Assembly (NCBI GenBank): GCA_038503035.1
Contig: JAVSML010021669.1
Coordinates: forward strand, 496,001-560,000
Origin: Crocodylus rhombifer
Lineage: Eukaryota > Chordata > Crocodylia > Crocodylidae
Direction: 5' to 3'
Length of the DNA stretch: 64,000 nt
Shown: positions 48,368 through 59,811 of the stretch, in pieces
Numbering within the stretch: the first letter of the stretch is position 1
How the letters are laid out: every line of letters starts with the position of its first letter
Made by a program: the position numbers and the translations under genes
The notes under the pieces: generated by a model
What the model saw: the letters and a program-made list of their open reading frames with translations, nothing else
Database searches by the model: none
Told to the model about the DNA's origin: nothing

Positions 48368-49326
48368 TAGGGTTACTATGTGTCCAGATTTTCCTGGACA
48401 TGGTCTCTTTGTGGATCCTCCAATCTCCGTCCAGGCAGTTTTTTTAAATATGATCAAATGTCTGGGATTTTAGTCAGCTCAGCTTCAAAGATTTTTCTGG
48501 TTTGCTCTAACAAGGATCGCTTGAGGCTGAGGGGAGTGAAGGAAGGGCAACTGGAGGCAGGATACACACACACGCGGCTGGCATGCAGCCAGGCAGAGTG
48601 GTGAAAGCAGCCCTGACAGCTACATGCAGGTAAGTCTATAGTGGGCAGGGGTTGGAGGTCAAGGGCTTAGGGACTGTCTGGGGGGCTGTGTGCATGTGTG
48701 TGGCAGGGTGTGTGTAAGGGATGGGTGTGTGAGGGGTGCAGGTGCCTGCCAGTGCTGGGGGAAGCTGTCCAATCACTGGGGATGCAGCAGGACAAGGGAG
48801 GCAAGGTGGATGTGTTTGCCCCTCCAGCAGGGACTAGAGAGAGCTGTGTGGCCTGGCCTGCAGCACTGGGGCTAGTGCCTGTGCTCGCAGGGGTGGGGCA
48901 GCTGGGAGATGCTGCGGGCCTGGATGGAGCAGGGGGCTGCAGGTCAGGACTGAGTGGCAGCAGCACGGCTGGGGCGGGGGCTGTGGCTTGGGAGTGAGGG
49001 ACAACAGAATAGACACAGGCAGGGCATCAACATATCACTGCCCCACAATCATATATCCAGAGCATGGCCAGAGGTCCATGGCTGTAGGGGCAGGGTAATG
49101 CGAATTGGGAGTGAGGACACTAGCAGGGTCAGAGGTCTATGGGTCAGGAGTGAGTGGCGGCAGCAGGGCTAGGGATGGGGGGGTAGCAGGGCTGTGGCTT
49201 GGGAGTGAGGGGAAACAGAATGGGCACAGGCAGGGCACCAACATATCACGGCCCCCACAATCATATATCCCCCTCTCCCACATGACAGGTGTCCTCTTTT
49301 TTGGAACTGGAAATATGGTAACCCTA
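48368..49326. mobile_element. Non-autonomous hAT element (959 bp) with internal direct repeats
   Basis: Ends TAGGGTTACTATGTGTCC and GGAAATATGGTAACCCTA are inverted repeats, flanked by AACATAAC (48360-48367) and AATATAAC (49327-49334), an 8-bp duplication with one mismatch. The GC-rich core contains a block repeated about 212 bp apart (48979-49058 and 49191-49270, both with GTGGCTTGGGAGTGAGGG and ATCAACATATCAC-like text). There is no transposase. Confidence 0.85.
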
Positions 49327-49334
49327 AATATAAC

Positions 49335-49974
49335 TCTGCAAATAATGTGGTTCTGCACTGTTATCTTCTACTGCTTAAATGCCTTTTGCAGAGTGAAAGT
49401 GGATGGGTACCCCAATTAATTTTAAAGAGTACCAGAGTGTGTTGTTAGCCAATCTCTTACTAAGTATCATTTGCTCTTTAGGACACCAGCCTCTAATGAG
49501 TAAAGGACTGGGTGCTTCAGATGTCAGCTCCTTATCCCTCTGCTCACTGGCAAAGTGTTAACAGAAAAGGAGAGACTTCAGATCCTTTGTGGCCTTCAAC
49601 TTGGAGATTTAATAAAGATAAGAAAAGATTTTAAAAAATAGAAAAATCATAGCTGGGAAAGGGAAGCATCACATTTAGAAGAGATCTACTTTTATTAATG
49701 CTCCTTGTTTCTTTCTCCCCTCCCCCGAGGTGATTAGGAAATTGATTATTTGATATATGACCATTTGACCCTAGTGAACCCTAGTGAACCCAAATTGATG
49801 CTACAAAATGAAAAATGTTCTAAATTCTGTCAGTAATTCAAGGCTCAGCTGAAAGAAAGTATAATTTAAAGGTTGAATGATAGGAGTTACTCCAGAAATT
49901 GCTTCTCATGATTGAGGACAACAATAATTATGTTTTAGTCATTTCTAACATGAGAGAGAGAGAGTTTGAATTAA
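49335..49974. other. No gene seen
   Basis: AT-rich intergenic sequence between two hAT elements. A tandem CCTAGTGAAC pair lies near 49772 and a GA run near 49955. Nothing else is recognisable. Confidence 0.5.
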
Positions 49975-50410
49975 GGTGCTCAACCTCCAGCTCACAGGTC
50001 AAATCCAGCTCAACCTCTGGCCCTGTAGATCAGATGATGCAGCTCTGCAAACTAGGTTGTGCTGGATTATGCTGACACCGTTGTACAGTGTCACTACATA
50101 GATAGATAGTACCTGCAAACCAACCCCAATCACTGATGCCATGTTAGATCCAGCCCATGGACTAGCCCTGCACCATGTACTCAGGCATTGGTGACTCAGG
50201 CATAGGAGGTGCATGCGGGTGCACATGCCACCACCCCCGAGATCAGCTGTGCACCTCTGTAAGCGCCAGCCATGAAACTGGACCCCCCCACACTTAGTCA
50301 GCTATCGGCGGCTGGGGTCCCCCCACCATTGGCAATCTGGTGCTCCCCCAAATTTGGGAGGCAACAGTCGCCCATGTGTCCAGGACATGGGGCTAGATGG
50401 TTGAGCACCA
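49975..50410. mobile_element. hAT-type element
   Basis: GGTGCTCAACCTCCAGC at the left and GATGGTTGAGCACC at the right are inverted repeats over at least ten bases (GGTGCTCAAC). Inside lies a GC-rich stretch at 50270-50400 with CCCCCCAC and GGCTGGGGTCC words. The duplication was not resolved. Confidence 0.65.
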
Positions 50411-51984
50411 CTTGTAGAAATGGTTCCATGAAATCTTTGACTCTCCCGTATTGTTAAAGGTGGTTAAAACTACAGCTGTTATTGACTCAGAAGTTCTAGT
50501 ACAGGAAGGAAGATTTCACTTGTCAGAACTTGGCCCATGCCTGCCTTCTCTCTCTGGTCTTCCACAAGCTCTAAAACGCACTTCCTTTTTAACTGCTGTC
50601 CCAGTCTCAGTAGTGTGTGATTACTATTCCTAGCTCTGAGTCTCTCTTGTTCAGTATTACCTAGGTTTTCCCAACCCCTCAGTTGGTTAGACATGTTTTT
50701 CTCAGTTTCCCTGGCTGTGGGAGTTCTGATTTCCTACTGACACCTTTCAAGGACAATGCAAATAAAGTGAACAAACAGGTTTTACATACATACTTGATTT
50801 TTAAAAAGCAGAAGAGAATTACAGATCTTTGGAAATCACCAAATACCTCGGTTCATCCCTCTCAGGATCTCTGCCACTCTTCCTGGGGATGATCTACACT
50901 CATTAGGCCCCTCAGTGCTTTTGGCCTTCTTGGCCTGCCCATCCTGTAGCTGGCAAGGGAATGGCTACCTTTGACTGAGAGAGCATTCTTTTAAAGCAAC
51001 CTCTGACACTCTTGCCTCTGTGGTCCATTGGGGAATTCTCAGGCTCCAAGCCCTTTAGCTCTGGGGACAGAGTCGTTCAAGGTCAATGGCTCTGCTGTTA
51101 GCAAACTCTTTCTTCCACTTAATAGAGCCACTTAGTGCTGATAGCCCGTGCCTGCTCTGTCAGAGCTTTTCAGCCACGGTCAAGGTGTTGATTTCTTGCT
51201 ACACAGTGAATGGTCAAAACCACACTAAAGGTTAGATTCCCAAGGGAGGCTGAAATATAGCACTATGTTATCAAAATCAAAATGGAATTCTAGATGTAGA
51301 TAAGTAGATGCAGGGATAACTAGACGCAGACATATCATCCAAATTGTTGCTTAACTTCCATCTGTCCCCCAATCACTCTGCTGTCCAGTTTGGAGATGCT
51401 CTTGGCTGGATCCTGTGCTCTAGTAGCACATCTGTGTTAAGCATCAATCAGAGCAGCAACTTAGTGTAACATAATTACAGACAGAAAACAATAGATGTAC
51501 TGCAGTTAGACCCAAAGAAAAAAATGATTTTCTAGTAACTGTATAAATCCCAAGAGCATAACGAAATTACTCGTGTTTCTCTGTTGTTGATTTAAGTACA
51601 TTTTTTAAATCTTGAACCCGTATAGCAGAACTATTGTATTGTTATTCTCTTTACAAGAAAGTATGGGCCCACCTTCTACTATACTCTTCTGCAATCTGAT
51701 TAAGAAGTGGGGATTTTTTAACTGTATTTTTAAAATATAGTTTTAAAACCTAAAGTAACCAATGACAAAATACTGTGTTTCATTCACAAACAAGTGTTCT
51801 GCTGGATTAAGTAAAAAGTGGAAGATAGACCATAGTATATTAAAGGTTAAATTATTTCTTTTTTAACAAACAATCAATACGTAAATTATGTAATACTTTA
51901 AAATTAATATATCTGCAGGGGAAGATCCAGAGTGGCATGGTCACATTCTCCTTTTGGACCCTGCCATGGGAGCAGTAGTCAAGG
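50411..51984. other. No gene seen
   Basis: Intergenic sequence without recognisable exon, RNA gene or intact element. Short open frames around 50450-50890 show no known domain. Confidence 0.5.
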
Positions 51985-52625
51985 AATTTTTTAGGTCCTC
52001 TTAGCAGGTAAGTATTCTCCCACTCTTCCTTCCACTCTGTGCTCAATCACACAGCCCTTCTTTTCCCATTCCCCGCCTCCCCCGCTCAATGCTGCCACTG
52101 TCCCCGTTATCCCCTGCTGACCAGAGATGCTCCTGCCCCTTTCTAGCTGAGCTGTGCAAGGGCTGGGCTCAGCTGGGAACAGTGGCACAACTGGCGACAG
52201 TCAGGTTTCTCCTGCCTGCCCAATCTGCCCAGGTGTTCCCCCAGCCCAGGAGCAGGCTCAGGATGGGGGAACCTGCTCACTGCTTCCAACACTGCCAATT
52301 TCCTTGAGCCCAGCTCACCATACAGCCTAGGGCAGGTGCAGCTCTGGACCTCCCAGAACCTCTGGGTCAGTCAGGGATAGCAGCAGCAGTGGGCACTGGG
52401 GCAGAGAATGGGAAGAGATGTACCACTCTGCATGGAGGGGAAGAGAAGGGGTGCTGAGGTGGGGGTGGGGACTCTTACCTGATTCGGGAACTTAAAAAAT
52501 ATCCCCTACTGCTGCTCCTGTGACATGGTCTGCCCACCCTGGTGGTAAGGAGAGGCTAGGAAGGGGGTGCAGCCACCCCTACAGTGCCGATCATCTCATT
52601 TACAAAATGCTGGATCTGTTTTTGT
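51985..52625 (+). repeat. Dispersed GC-rich repeat, copy 2
   Basis: Second copy of the repeat at 47210-47850, in the same orientation and block order, ending near AAAATGCTGGATCTG. The pair is diverged, so this is not a recent local duplication. Confidence 0.6.
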
Positions 52626-53939
52626 ATATTTGTTACATTTTAGTTATTCACATGCAGTTGCATCTTTGTGAATAGACTCTCCAGGACCATTTCAAGTCCA
52701 GCAGTGAAATGAGTGCTGCTAAAATGCCATTGTTTTCCTTACAGATATAGAGAAATTACTTTTCCAGTCATATCACACAATTTTGTCTTCCCACCAGTTA
52801 TTACTTCCTTGTTTTTTCGGGGGCTTGCAAAAAAACACTCCTATAGATATGTAGCAACACAGAGACAGGGGACAGGAAACGAAACTTCACTGCCTGAGGT
52901 GCTTGGGAACCTGACAATAGCAGGTTGATCTGCGAGGCAAGACACCTGGATTCCATTCCTAACTTGCTGCTGATGTACTGGGTGACCTTGAATTAGTCTT
53001 TTCTTTCTCTTGTCAGTTTCCCCTGATAGCCTTTGTCTATTTAGGTCAGGGTGCTATTTAGATTGTAAACATTTTGGCCATAGAAGAAGAGAAGTTCCTG
53101 GGGGAGGAGTCTGATTGGTCTGCCTAGGCAGCAAACTGCATCCAAATTGTATACATATGGTCATTCTGGATATGTTTATCCAACCTAAATGTATTTTAGA
53201 GGAAGGGAAGGAAGTTTTACTTTCAATCTGAAGCGCACAAGAGAGGCAAATCCTTTTCCCTTTTCTACTGAGAGAAGTGCAGCTGATTATAAGTGTCCAG
53301 CTTCACCTCTTTGCTACCTTTGCAACCTGTCTCCCCAGCCAAACAATCACCAGCCCCCAAACAGAGCAAGAAGGAAGAAAGAAGGCCAGTCTGGCCAGCT
53401 CTGGCCAGAGGAAAAAGGAGAGGCACAGCCCTCAGAATATGGTTCAGAAAGAATGGGAGGACTGTCAGTCTTCCTTAATAAGGAAATTAAGTTCAGAATT
53501 TGAGCAAAACAGGGCTTTGCTCCAGTCTGAGTGGTCACTGCTCTCACTGTAGCAGAACACTTTGCTCAAAACAAAGTACTCAGAAAACTGTGAAGACCAA
53601 GTCTGAGACAGAGTTGTGTGTAAAATCAGATCACAGCTCACAGGACATTGAAGGAAAAGGCATCAGTATCCAAGTGAAGATTTGACCTGTGACATTTATT
53701 TTAGCATCAACTCTAACTTTTTCTTTAATCAGTCCTAAAGAGCTCTAGCATAGGCGGCAGTATGCAAATACTAATGAGATGAAACCTGACGGTAAAATAT
53801 GGGGTTGCACTTACATTTCTATTCTGTTTAGTAACATGACCAAGAATATTACTTGGAGTGGGTATAGTTAATATAGTGGGAATATAATTGATAGTTACAG
53901 CATGGTTAGCATTTCAGTATTTTCATTTTCCTTTTACTT
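52626..53939. other. No gene seen
   Basis: Intergenic sequence. The plus-strand frames near 53189-53685 overlap but have no recognisable motif and no splice context. Confidence 0.5.
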
Positions 53940-54355
53940 TTATCTATCAATTGCCCATCAAGAAGGATGGGGCGGGGTGGGGGGTGGAAACGGGCAGGAA
54001 CGTAGCCCCGGGTCCCCACCCCTGTCCAGGCCCACTCCCCCTTCCCTCCTGCTGCTTGGGGTCCAGGCCTATCCTCCCCCTCCACATTGGGCCTAGGCCC
54101 ACTCCCCTCGCCATGTTACCTGCAGAGAGGCCCGCTCCCCCTGTCTTCTGTCCACTCTGTTGCCGCTGTATCCAGGGAGCAGGGCCCCCCCCCCCAACAC
54201 ACACACTTTGTCCTCTGTGTCCCCACCATCATTGCGGTGGGCTCCCTTCTGTCAGAACACTTCTTCGCGCTCTGATTAGCTGTTTGTCAGCCAATCAGAG
54301 CACAAATAAAGCATTATGGCTAGACAGACGGACTTAGGCTTTTATAATATTAGGA
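53940..54355. repeat. GC-rich repeat ending in a strong hairpin
   Basis: A C-rich body (to about 54240) is followed by GCTCTGATTAGCTG and CAGCCAATCAGAGC, which form a stem of about 14 bp with one mismatch around a short loop at 54268-54300. Then comes ATGGCTAGACAGACGGACTT and TATAATATTAGG. The reverse complement starts CCTAATATTATAAAAGCC. A terminal hairpin with AT-rich ends suggests a Helitron-like or other non-autonomous element, but the other end was not found. Confidence 0.45.
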
Positions 54356-54543
54356 TATTCCTTTTAACACAACCCATTCCTTTTCCTTAGTACAATGTTG
54401 TGATTTTTTTCCCTCACAACTTTTTGGTTATTGAATCCTTTTAGATGCAATGTCCTAGATGTCATAATATCACAGATATCATAAAGGCTGTGTAGTTACA
54501 TAGGCACCTGACCACTAGGAGAAGCCAGCATCCATTTCATAGA

Positions 54544-54914
54544 TCAAGGTTGCCCAACTTCTGGACTGCCAGAGGCCACATGCCATGTGGGCTGCTCACC
54601 ATGCAGGCAGCCAGCCCCCTTGACACTCTGCCTCCGCCTGCATGAGTAACTATGCTTGCACAGTAGGGCAGCCCAGCTCTTTCTGTTGCTGCATGTGTAG
54701 CATGGAAACCCTACAGCCCTGGTCGTGCATGCTCCACAAGCAGCCCAGCCTCCTCCTGCTGTGCCGTAGGAATGGTGGCAGGAAGGGGAAGCTGAAAGAG
54801 AGGAGGATGCTGAAGACCACAGCTACCATAGCAGCAGGAGCAATGTGGGGAGTGGCAGCTGGGCAGGAGCCTGTGGGCTGTGTGTAGCCTGCAGACTGCC
54901 AGTTGAAACAAGAG
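54544..54914. mobile_element. hAT-type element
   Basis: AAGGTTGCCCAACTTCTGG followed by CTGCCAGAGGCCACA at the left corresponds, with a small gap, to the reverse complement of the right end (CTTGTTTCAACTGGCAG, CTGCAGGCTACACA). There is no transposase, and the target duplication is unclear. Confidence 0.55.
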
Positions 54915-55525
54915 CCCTACGTCTGTTGTCAATCCAAGAAACATGATAACCTCCGCATTTAATTGTCTTGAGGCAAGCACAGTCATTTAGGGCTTGTCTA
55001 CGTGACAGGAGGGTAAGTTACTTCTCAGTGAGCTGGGGCATACTAACTGTTGTGTTCCCTGTAGCCACATAGATAGTTTACTTTTACTCCAGTGCAAATC
55101 ATTGCTTCCACACACTGGGGACTTCCTCTACACTAAGCTTTTAGCTTTTTGGGATGGGTATGCATGCTCCTTTGTGCCTTCATTAACTATGGGAGACATA
55201 GCAGAAGCATGGTACAAGGATGAGTTAAAAAGGAAGAAGGGAGTGGATTTGGAAGAGGAGGCAGACAAAGTAGTTCGGGAGGAACTTTTCTTGAATTAGG
55301 TTCACCATGGGTGACTGGTGACTCTTGAGTCAGGGGGGCACATACCCCCCTGACACTAGTCAGCAACTGGGGGGAGTCCCCCAGCAGCCGATCTCACTGC
55401 CTGGGGGCGCAGGGCCCTGGCAGCCGATCATACTGACTGGGGCAGGCCCCCCCATGGCAGATCTCACTCACCAAAAAGCGGCTACACCTCTTCCAGAAGT
55501 CCTGCAGCCACTTCTTTTGGAATAC
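54915..55525. other. Intergenic; tandem 47-bp GC repeat at 55368-55469
   Basis: Three units of a motif like GACTGGGG..GCCCCC..CAGCCGATC(T/A)..AC follow one another. An upstream plus-strand frame (55102-55299) ends in a charged peptide with no known match. A GGCTTGTCTACGTGACAG start near 54993 resembles the small inverted-repeat family noted at 26570. Confidence 0.45.
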
Positions 55526-55802
55526 ATGCTCTGAGAGCCGTGCTAATTAAAATGCCTGAAGTGTCATATGTATCAGCGTCCCCATGCTGAAAAATCATTG
55601 TGGGGCACTTTGAATGAAAATTTATTGAACAAGCTTTAGTTCAAAGTACCCCGCTGCTATTTTTAAGTGTGGGAACGCTGATACAGGTGATGCTGGAGTC
55701 TGCTGCAGCATGGTAATTACCATGCTCCAGCAGACTCGATTAATTGAGTCTGCTCTGACAAGCTGGAATTATAGCACATCAGAGCAGCCTCCTTGCACAT
55801 GT
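55526..55802. mobile_element. Palindromic MITE, copy 3, with perfect inner palindrome
   Basis: Same core order as the other two copies: GTATCAGCGTCCCCATGCTG, GGGGCACTTTGAA, AAGCTTTAGTTCAAAGT, GTGTGGGAACGCTGATAC. The right shoulder adds GCATGGTAATTACCATGC (55708-55725), an 18-bp perfect palindrome, and GCAGACTCGATTAATTGAGT. Outer ends near ACATGCTC and GCACATGT suggest terminal inverted repeats. Confidence 0.75.
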
Positions 55803-56060
55803 ATATATTATAAAGCTTCCAGTCCTCAAAATATTGATAGCCTTGCATGCATGGAGCTCCCCAAATGCACTGGGAAATAGCTGGAATATATGCCATCATT
55901 TACCTGCTAGGCCAGATTTCTGAAGCCATTTTTACCATGCTCCAGTGTGGCATCCTCAAGCATGCTGTGTTGCTTAGACAGGCTGTTTCCCAAAGCAGAA
56001 GCGAGGTGGTTGCATTTACACAGCTTTGCAGCAAGTTAATCAGGTAGGTAGGTTAATTTC

Positions 56061-56893
56061 TAGGGCTGTGTGAAACAGCATCATTCCTCTTTAATATCTG
56101 TTTCGATGTTTCGACAGAACAGTGTTTCATTTCGAGTTTTGTTTAATTTTGAAAGCACTGTTCCATTTTATTTCATCAAAAATGTTTTGCTATTTCAATG
56201 CTGTTTTGACGTTTCAACCACCCAGTACCAGGAAGATCGGTGCTGCCACTGGCCCCAGCTGGCAGCACCAGTCTCCTGTCATCTGGCAGGCAGATTGAGG
56301 CCCGCACTCCCAGGAGGAGTCCAGCACAGCTCCCTCAGCCCTCCCATGGGTGTGGGCAAGCCCCAGATCTGCCCGGCCAGCAACACCAGCCTCCTGTCAT
56401 CCAGCAGGCAGATTGGGGGCCCCCTGCACCCCGGGAGGTGTCATCAGAGCCCCACAGCCCTCCCAGGGGTGCAGGGGGCCCCGATAGGCCTGCTGGATCT
56501 CAGGAAGCTGCTTCTGCCACCTGGGAAGGCACGGAGTTCAGCCTGCACCCAGCACCGGGAAGATCGGTGCCCCAGCCAGCAGCACTAGCCTCCTGTCAAC
56601 TAGCAGGCAGATCAGGGGCTCACCCTCACCCCTGGAAGGGCTGCAGGGGCTGTGCTGGACTCCTCCTGGTACTGCGGGACCTGACCTGCCTGCCGGATGA
56701 CAGGAGGCTGCCCAGGTGGCTGGAGCCAGCACTGAAGCCAATTAAGTCTGACTTTGAAACGTTTTGAGTGCCCTTGTTTTGTTTTGAAGTTGTTTCGAAG
56801 GCTTTTGTTTAATTTTGAGATCGTCATTTCAAGCTCAAAACACATCAAAACAGCTTTGAAATGAAACGCGGGTCAAAATTTTGTACAGCCCTA
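56061..56893. mobile_element. Non-autonomous hAT element (833 bp), TAGGGCTGTG ends
   Basis: TAGGGCTGTGTGAAACAG at the left and TTTTGTACAGCCCTA at the right are inverted repeats. TTAATTTC (56053-56060) and CTAATTTC (56894-56901) are an 8-bp duplication with one mismatch. The ends are rich in TTTCGA/TTTTGAAA words. The core holds three or four GC-rich units containing CTCCTGTCATC..GCAGGCAGAT (56272, 56390 and 56588, and inverted near 56690). A partial copy of the same family is at 63280-64000. Confidence 0.85.
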
Positions 56894-56901
56894 CTAATTT
56901 C

Positions 56902-57313
56902 CACTCTAACTTGGTAGTGTTGACTATCCTACCCAAAGCACCACAAGATACAATTGCTTCTGGTGTTGTAGTTGAGGACACCACTCTATTGTACTTGTGC
57001 TATTTAACTTAAAGTTCTTTTAAAGTATGGTTTCAGAACTCTGTTTTATGGAAATTTACTTAGAAAAATTATGCTCTGTGTAACTTCATAGATTATACAT
57101 ACAGATTATAACTTCATACCAATATAATGGGATAACTTTTTATAACATGTTCATCAAATTATGGAAGCTGAATAAACCCATTTCTTGGCATATGTGAAAT
57201 TATACAAAAGGTAATAACATTGGAAACAAAAAGTGAAAGTATAGTTGTGTGAACAATGCCATTTGAAATTATTGGTGCAACAGAACAAAGCAAACAGTGC
57301 TCTAAGACCAGGT
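56902..57313. other. No gene seen
   Basis: AT-rich spacer between the hAT element and the first LTR. Nothing recognised. Confidence 0.5.
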
Positions 57314-58233
57314 TGTGGCAGGGCACTGTTTCTATCTGCCACTTTAAGGGCCTGAAGACAGCAGTCGGCAGGTGCCTGATAAGGGCAGCCATTTTGGATT
57401 CACAGCTGCCCATATAAACAGGGCATTTTGCTGCTGGAAGGCCAGGCAACAACATTGCCTGGCTACAGGGTGGAGCTGTAGGGGATGGTCAGGAGGCTCA
57501 TGGTCCTGGGTTTGACCTAAAACTGCACCCTGCCGGAAGTGGGTGGCCTGGTGGGGCTCTCAGTGGTGTGGGAACCCCCAGGAAGTGCCAGGCCAGTTAC
57601 CACCCTGGTGATAGGCAGGTCGGGGCACCTTAACCCCAGCTCCCACAACTGTTTGGGTTACCCCCTTTGTAGGGTCTGGAAGGTGGACCCCAGTGACAGA
57701 GTCAGGCCATAGACTCAAACCTGTCTTGACATCCCCTGACTGGTCAGTGCTGGGGCCAGGACTAGAAGGGTTAAGGGCCAGGGGCCCACCGTGAATGATG
57801 CCCGAGAGCTGAGGGCCTGGGGTTCTGACTGGCCTGGAGGTGCACCAGGGCCAATAAAGCCAAAGGTCCCGGGGGGACCACACCCATAAGGGGGAAGCAG
57901 CTCAGGGAGCTATGCAGCCTGGAATGAAGGCATCATAGGCCACCTGAATGGAATCCCAGATGGGGTTTGAATAGCAGGATTCTGGGGCCCAGTGTGTGGC
58001 CGGTGATATTGACAACAGCTGGATGCCATCTGCAAGGCTTGGGCTGCGGTCTACGGGAGGAACAGAGCCACTGGTAGCACCCCCTGGCATTTGGGCAAGA
58101 AATGAACAGACTCCTGCTTAATTAACTAATTAATTAACAACAAGGTGTGGCAGGTGAGAAGGTGAGTGGTTAGCCCAGAAACAGGTGGGCAGGCCACAAG
58201 AAAATTGGCCCTGAGAAGGCCCCCTGCTACACA
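57314..58233 (+). mobile_element. Gypsy-associated LTR, plus orientation (920 bp)
   Basis: Begins TGTGGCAGGGCACTG and ends CCCCTGCTACACA (TG..CA). It has a TATA-like CCCATATAAACAGG near 57410 and an AATAAA near 57851, which set the orientation. Most of its length matches, in reverse complement, the repeat at 59812-60734. Clear target duplications were not found. Confidence 0.75.
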
Positions 58234-58869
58234 GGTATTAGAATGAAGGCAAATGTAATAAGCCAAATTGCTTATTGTTCGAGTTGTCTTCTGCAAGGCT
58301 CAGTGTACTCAGGACTAGAAGACTATGTGTAGCCACAAATTGAAGGCTAGATGTATAGGTCCACTTCACGATTTTTTTGATCTTCCTGTACTCAGCCAGT
58401 TTCATGTGTAGCGAAGAGGTCCTGGCCTTCAGTCAGCTCTTCATCAACTGAGCCCATGTTGTCATCAGATTTCCAAGAGATGGTCTAGACCAAGGATATA
58501 TGATATTGACTTTGTCTTTTATATCTAGCATACTATGCTATAATCTTATTTGAAAGCGTCTCATGTATAATAAGAGATAACAAAGATGTGTTTGAAAAGA
58601 ACTTACTCTAGGAAACCCTCCAGGAGACATTACAAATGGAATGTGCTGAAGAGCAGGAATGACATTTTTGTTCTTCTAATCTATCTATTCTCCTAGAATA
58701 GATAGAAGAAAAGGAGACTGAGGAATAACTATATCTTCTCTCTTGTTTATAAAACCCACTTTGAGTCATAAGAGAAAAATTTATCCAAGCTATGGCCTTA
58801 TTTCCCTATTTGCCCCTTCTCTAAGGAATGAACCCCTCTCTTGAAGTTAAGTGGATGAAAATGATTGAT

Positions 58870-59222
58870 GTGATCAGTAACTAATCAGAAGTGGGTCCCC
58901 AAGAAATAGTATTGGAGGGTCTCTATGGCCCATTTCATCACCAGACACCCCTTTTCAATCACTGCATATTTTTGTTCTTGGGGAAGGAGCTTCTGGCTTG
59001 GGTACATAAAGGGGTGTGCCCTCTCTTTGAATTCCTATGTGAGTACTTCCCTGAGACCATATTCTGAAGCTTCTGTTTGCATTATAAATTCTTTCTGCAT
59101 GTCTGGGGAATGTAGGACCAGGACACAGCAGAGCAAACATTTTATCTCTCCAAATGTGGTTACACACTCCAGTGACCCCTGCACTTATTGCAGGGCCCCC
59201 TTTCACAGGAGATCAGTTAGAG
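58870..59222 (-). pseudogene. Ty3/Gypsy pol remnant: RNase H region
   Basis: The minus strand from 59222 down reads LTDLL, then a stretch with SPDMQKEF, TEASEYGL, then LLPQEQKYAVIEKGCL and KWAIETLQYYFLG. This matches the start of a Gypsy RNase H (consensus PDF.KEFILQTDASEYGLGA ... REQKYAVIEKECLAIKWA). Several stops are present and the signal fades below about 58870. It starts at the same point in the polyprotein at which the neighbouring plus-strand RT piece ends. Confidence 0.8.
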
Positions 59223-59229
59223 GGGTGTG

Positions 59230-59520
59230 AGGGCTGCAAACTGGAGAATTCAAGGAGTAAGGGCAGTCCTACAATCAATCCATACGGCAAGACTTATGAT
59301 CAACCCAACCAAGTGTCACCTAGGCAAGACTGAGACCAAGTATCTAGGGTATATCCTGGGCAATGGCAAGACCTGGCCTCTGATAGACAAGGTATAGACC
59401 CTGGTACAATCCCCAGTACCCTCAACAAAAAGACAGGTAAAATCCTTCCTAGGTTTGGCTAGCTAATATCAGTAATAAACCACCCAGTTTATTGGGATAT
59501 CGGACAGACTTCTTGGCTAA
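59230..59520 (+). pseudogene. Ty3/Gypsy pol remnant: end of reverse transcriptase, inverted
   Basis: The plus strand reads MINPTKCHLGKTETKYLGYI, a short GNGKTWPLIDKV stretch, then KRQVKSFLGLAS. These are the RT thumb/connection motifs (consensus NP.KC..G....YLG, K..V.SFLGLA.YYR). It contains stops. It lies between two minus-strand pieces (RNase H below, integrase above) and is the only pol piece on the plus strand. Confidence 0.8.
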
Positions 59521-59539
59521 TTCAGGGTTTTAAGAGGTT

Positions 59540-59811
59540 GACATAGTACACCTGTGACTCATGATGCTTCCCTATAAGGTGGATTTCATAGGCAACTTGC
59601 CAATGACCTGTAGCACTTTGAATGGGTTTTGCCATTTTACCAGTAATTTGCTCTCTGATGATGGCAGCAAGAGTATCACTTGGTCTCCTGGCTGATATAT
59701 CTGCAGTTAGGCCCCTTTATTATAATGTTGTTCTTACTTGTTCTGGACAACTTCCAGATTTGCTTTGGTGAGCATCCCCACCAGATCCAGTTATTCATGT
59801 AACTTTAGCAC
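59540..59811 (-). pseudogene. Ty3/Gypsy pol remnant: integrase C-terminus
   Basis: On the minus strand MLTKANLEVVQNK is followed by YQPGDQVILLLPSSESKLLV and KWQNPFKVLQVIG. This is the PGD.VL.LLP....KL..KW.GPF.V pattern of the chromodomain-side end of a Gypsy integrase. Stops are present. It abuts the LTR at 59812. Confidence 0.75.

Noticed and set aside
55102..55299. 65-codon plus-strand frame with a charged C-terminus
   Set aside because: Short, isolated, no splice context and no recognised family; not enough to call a gene.
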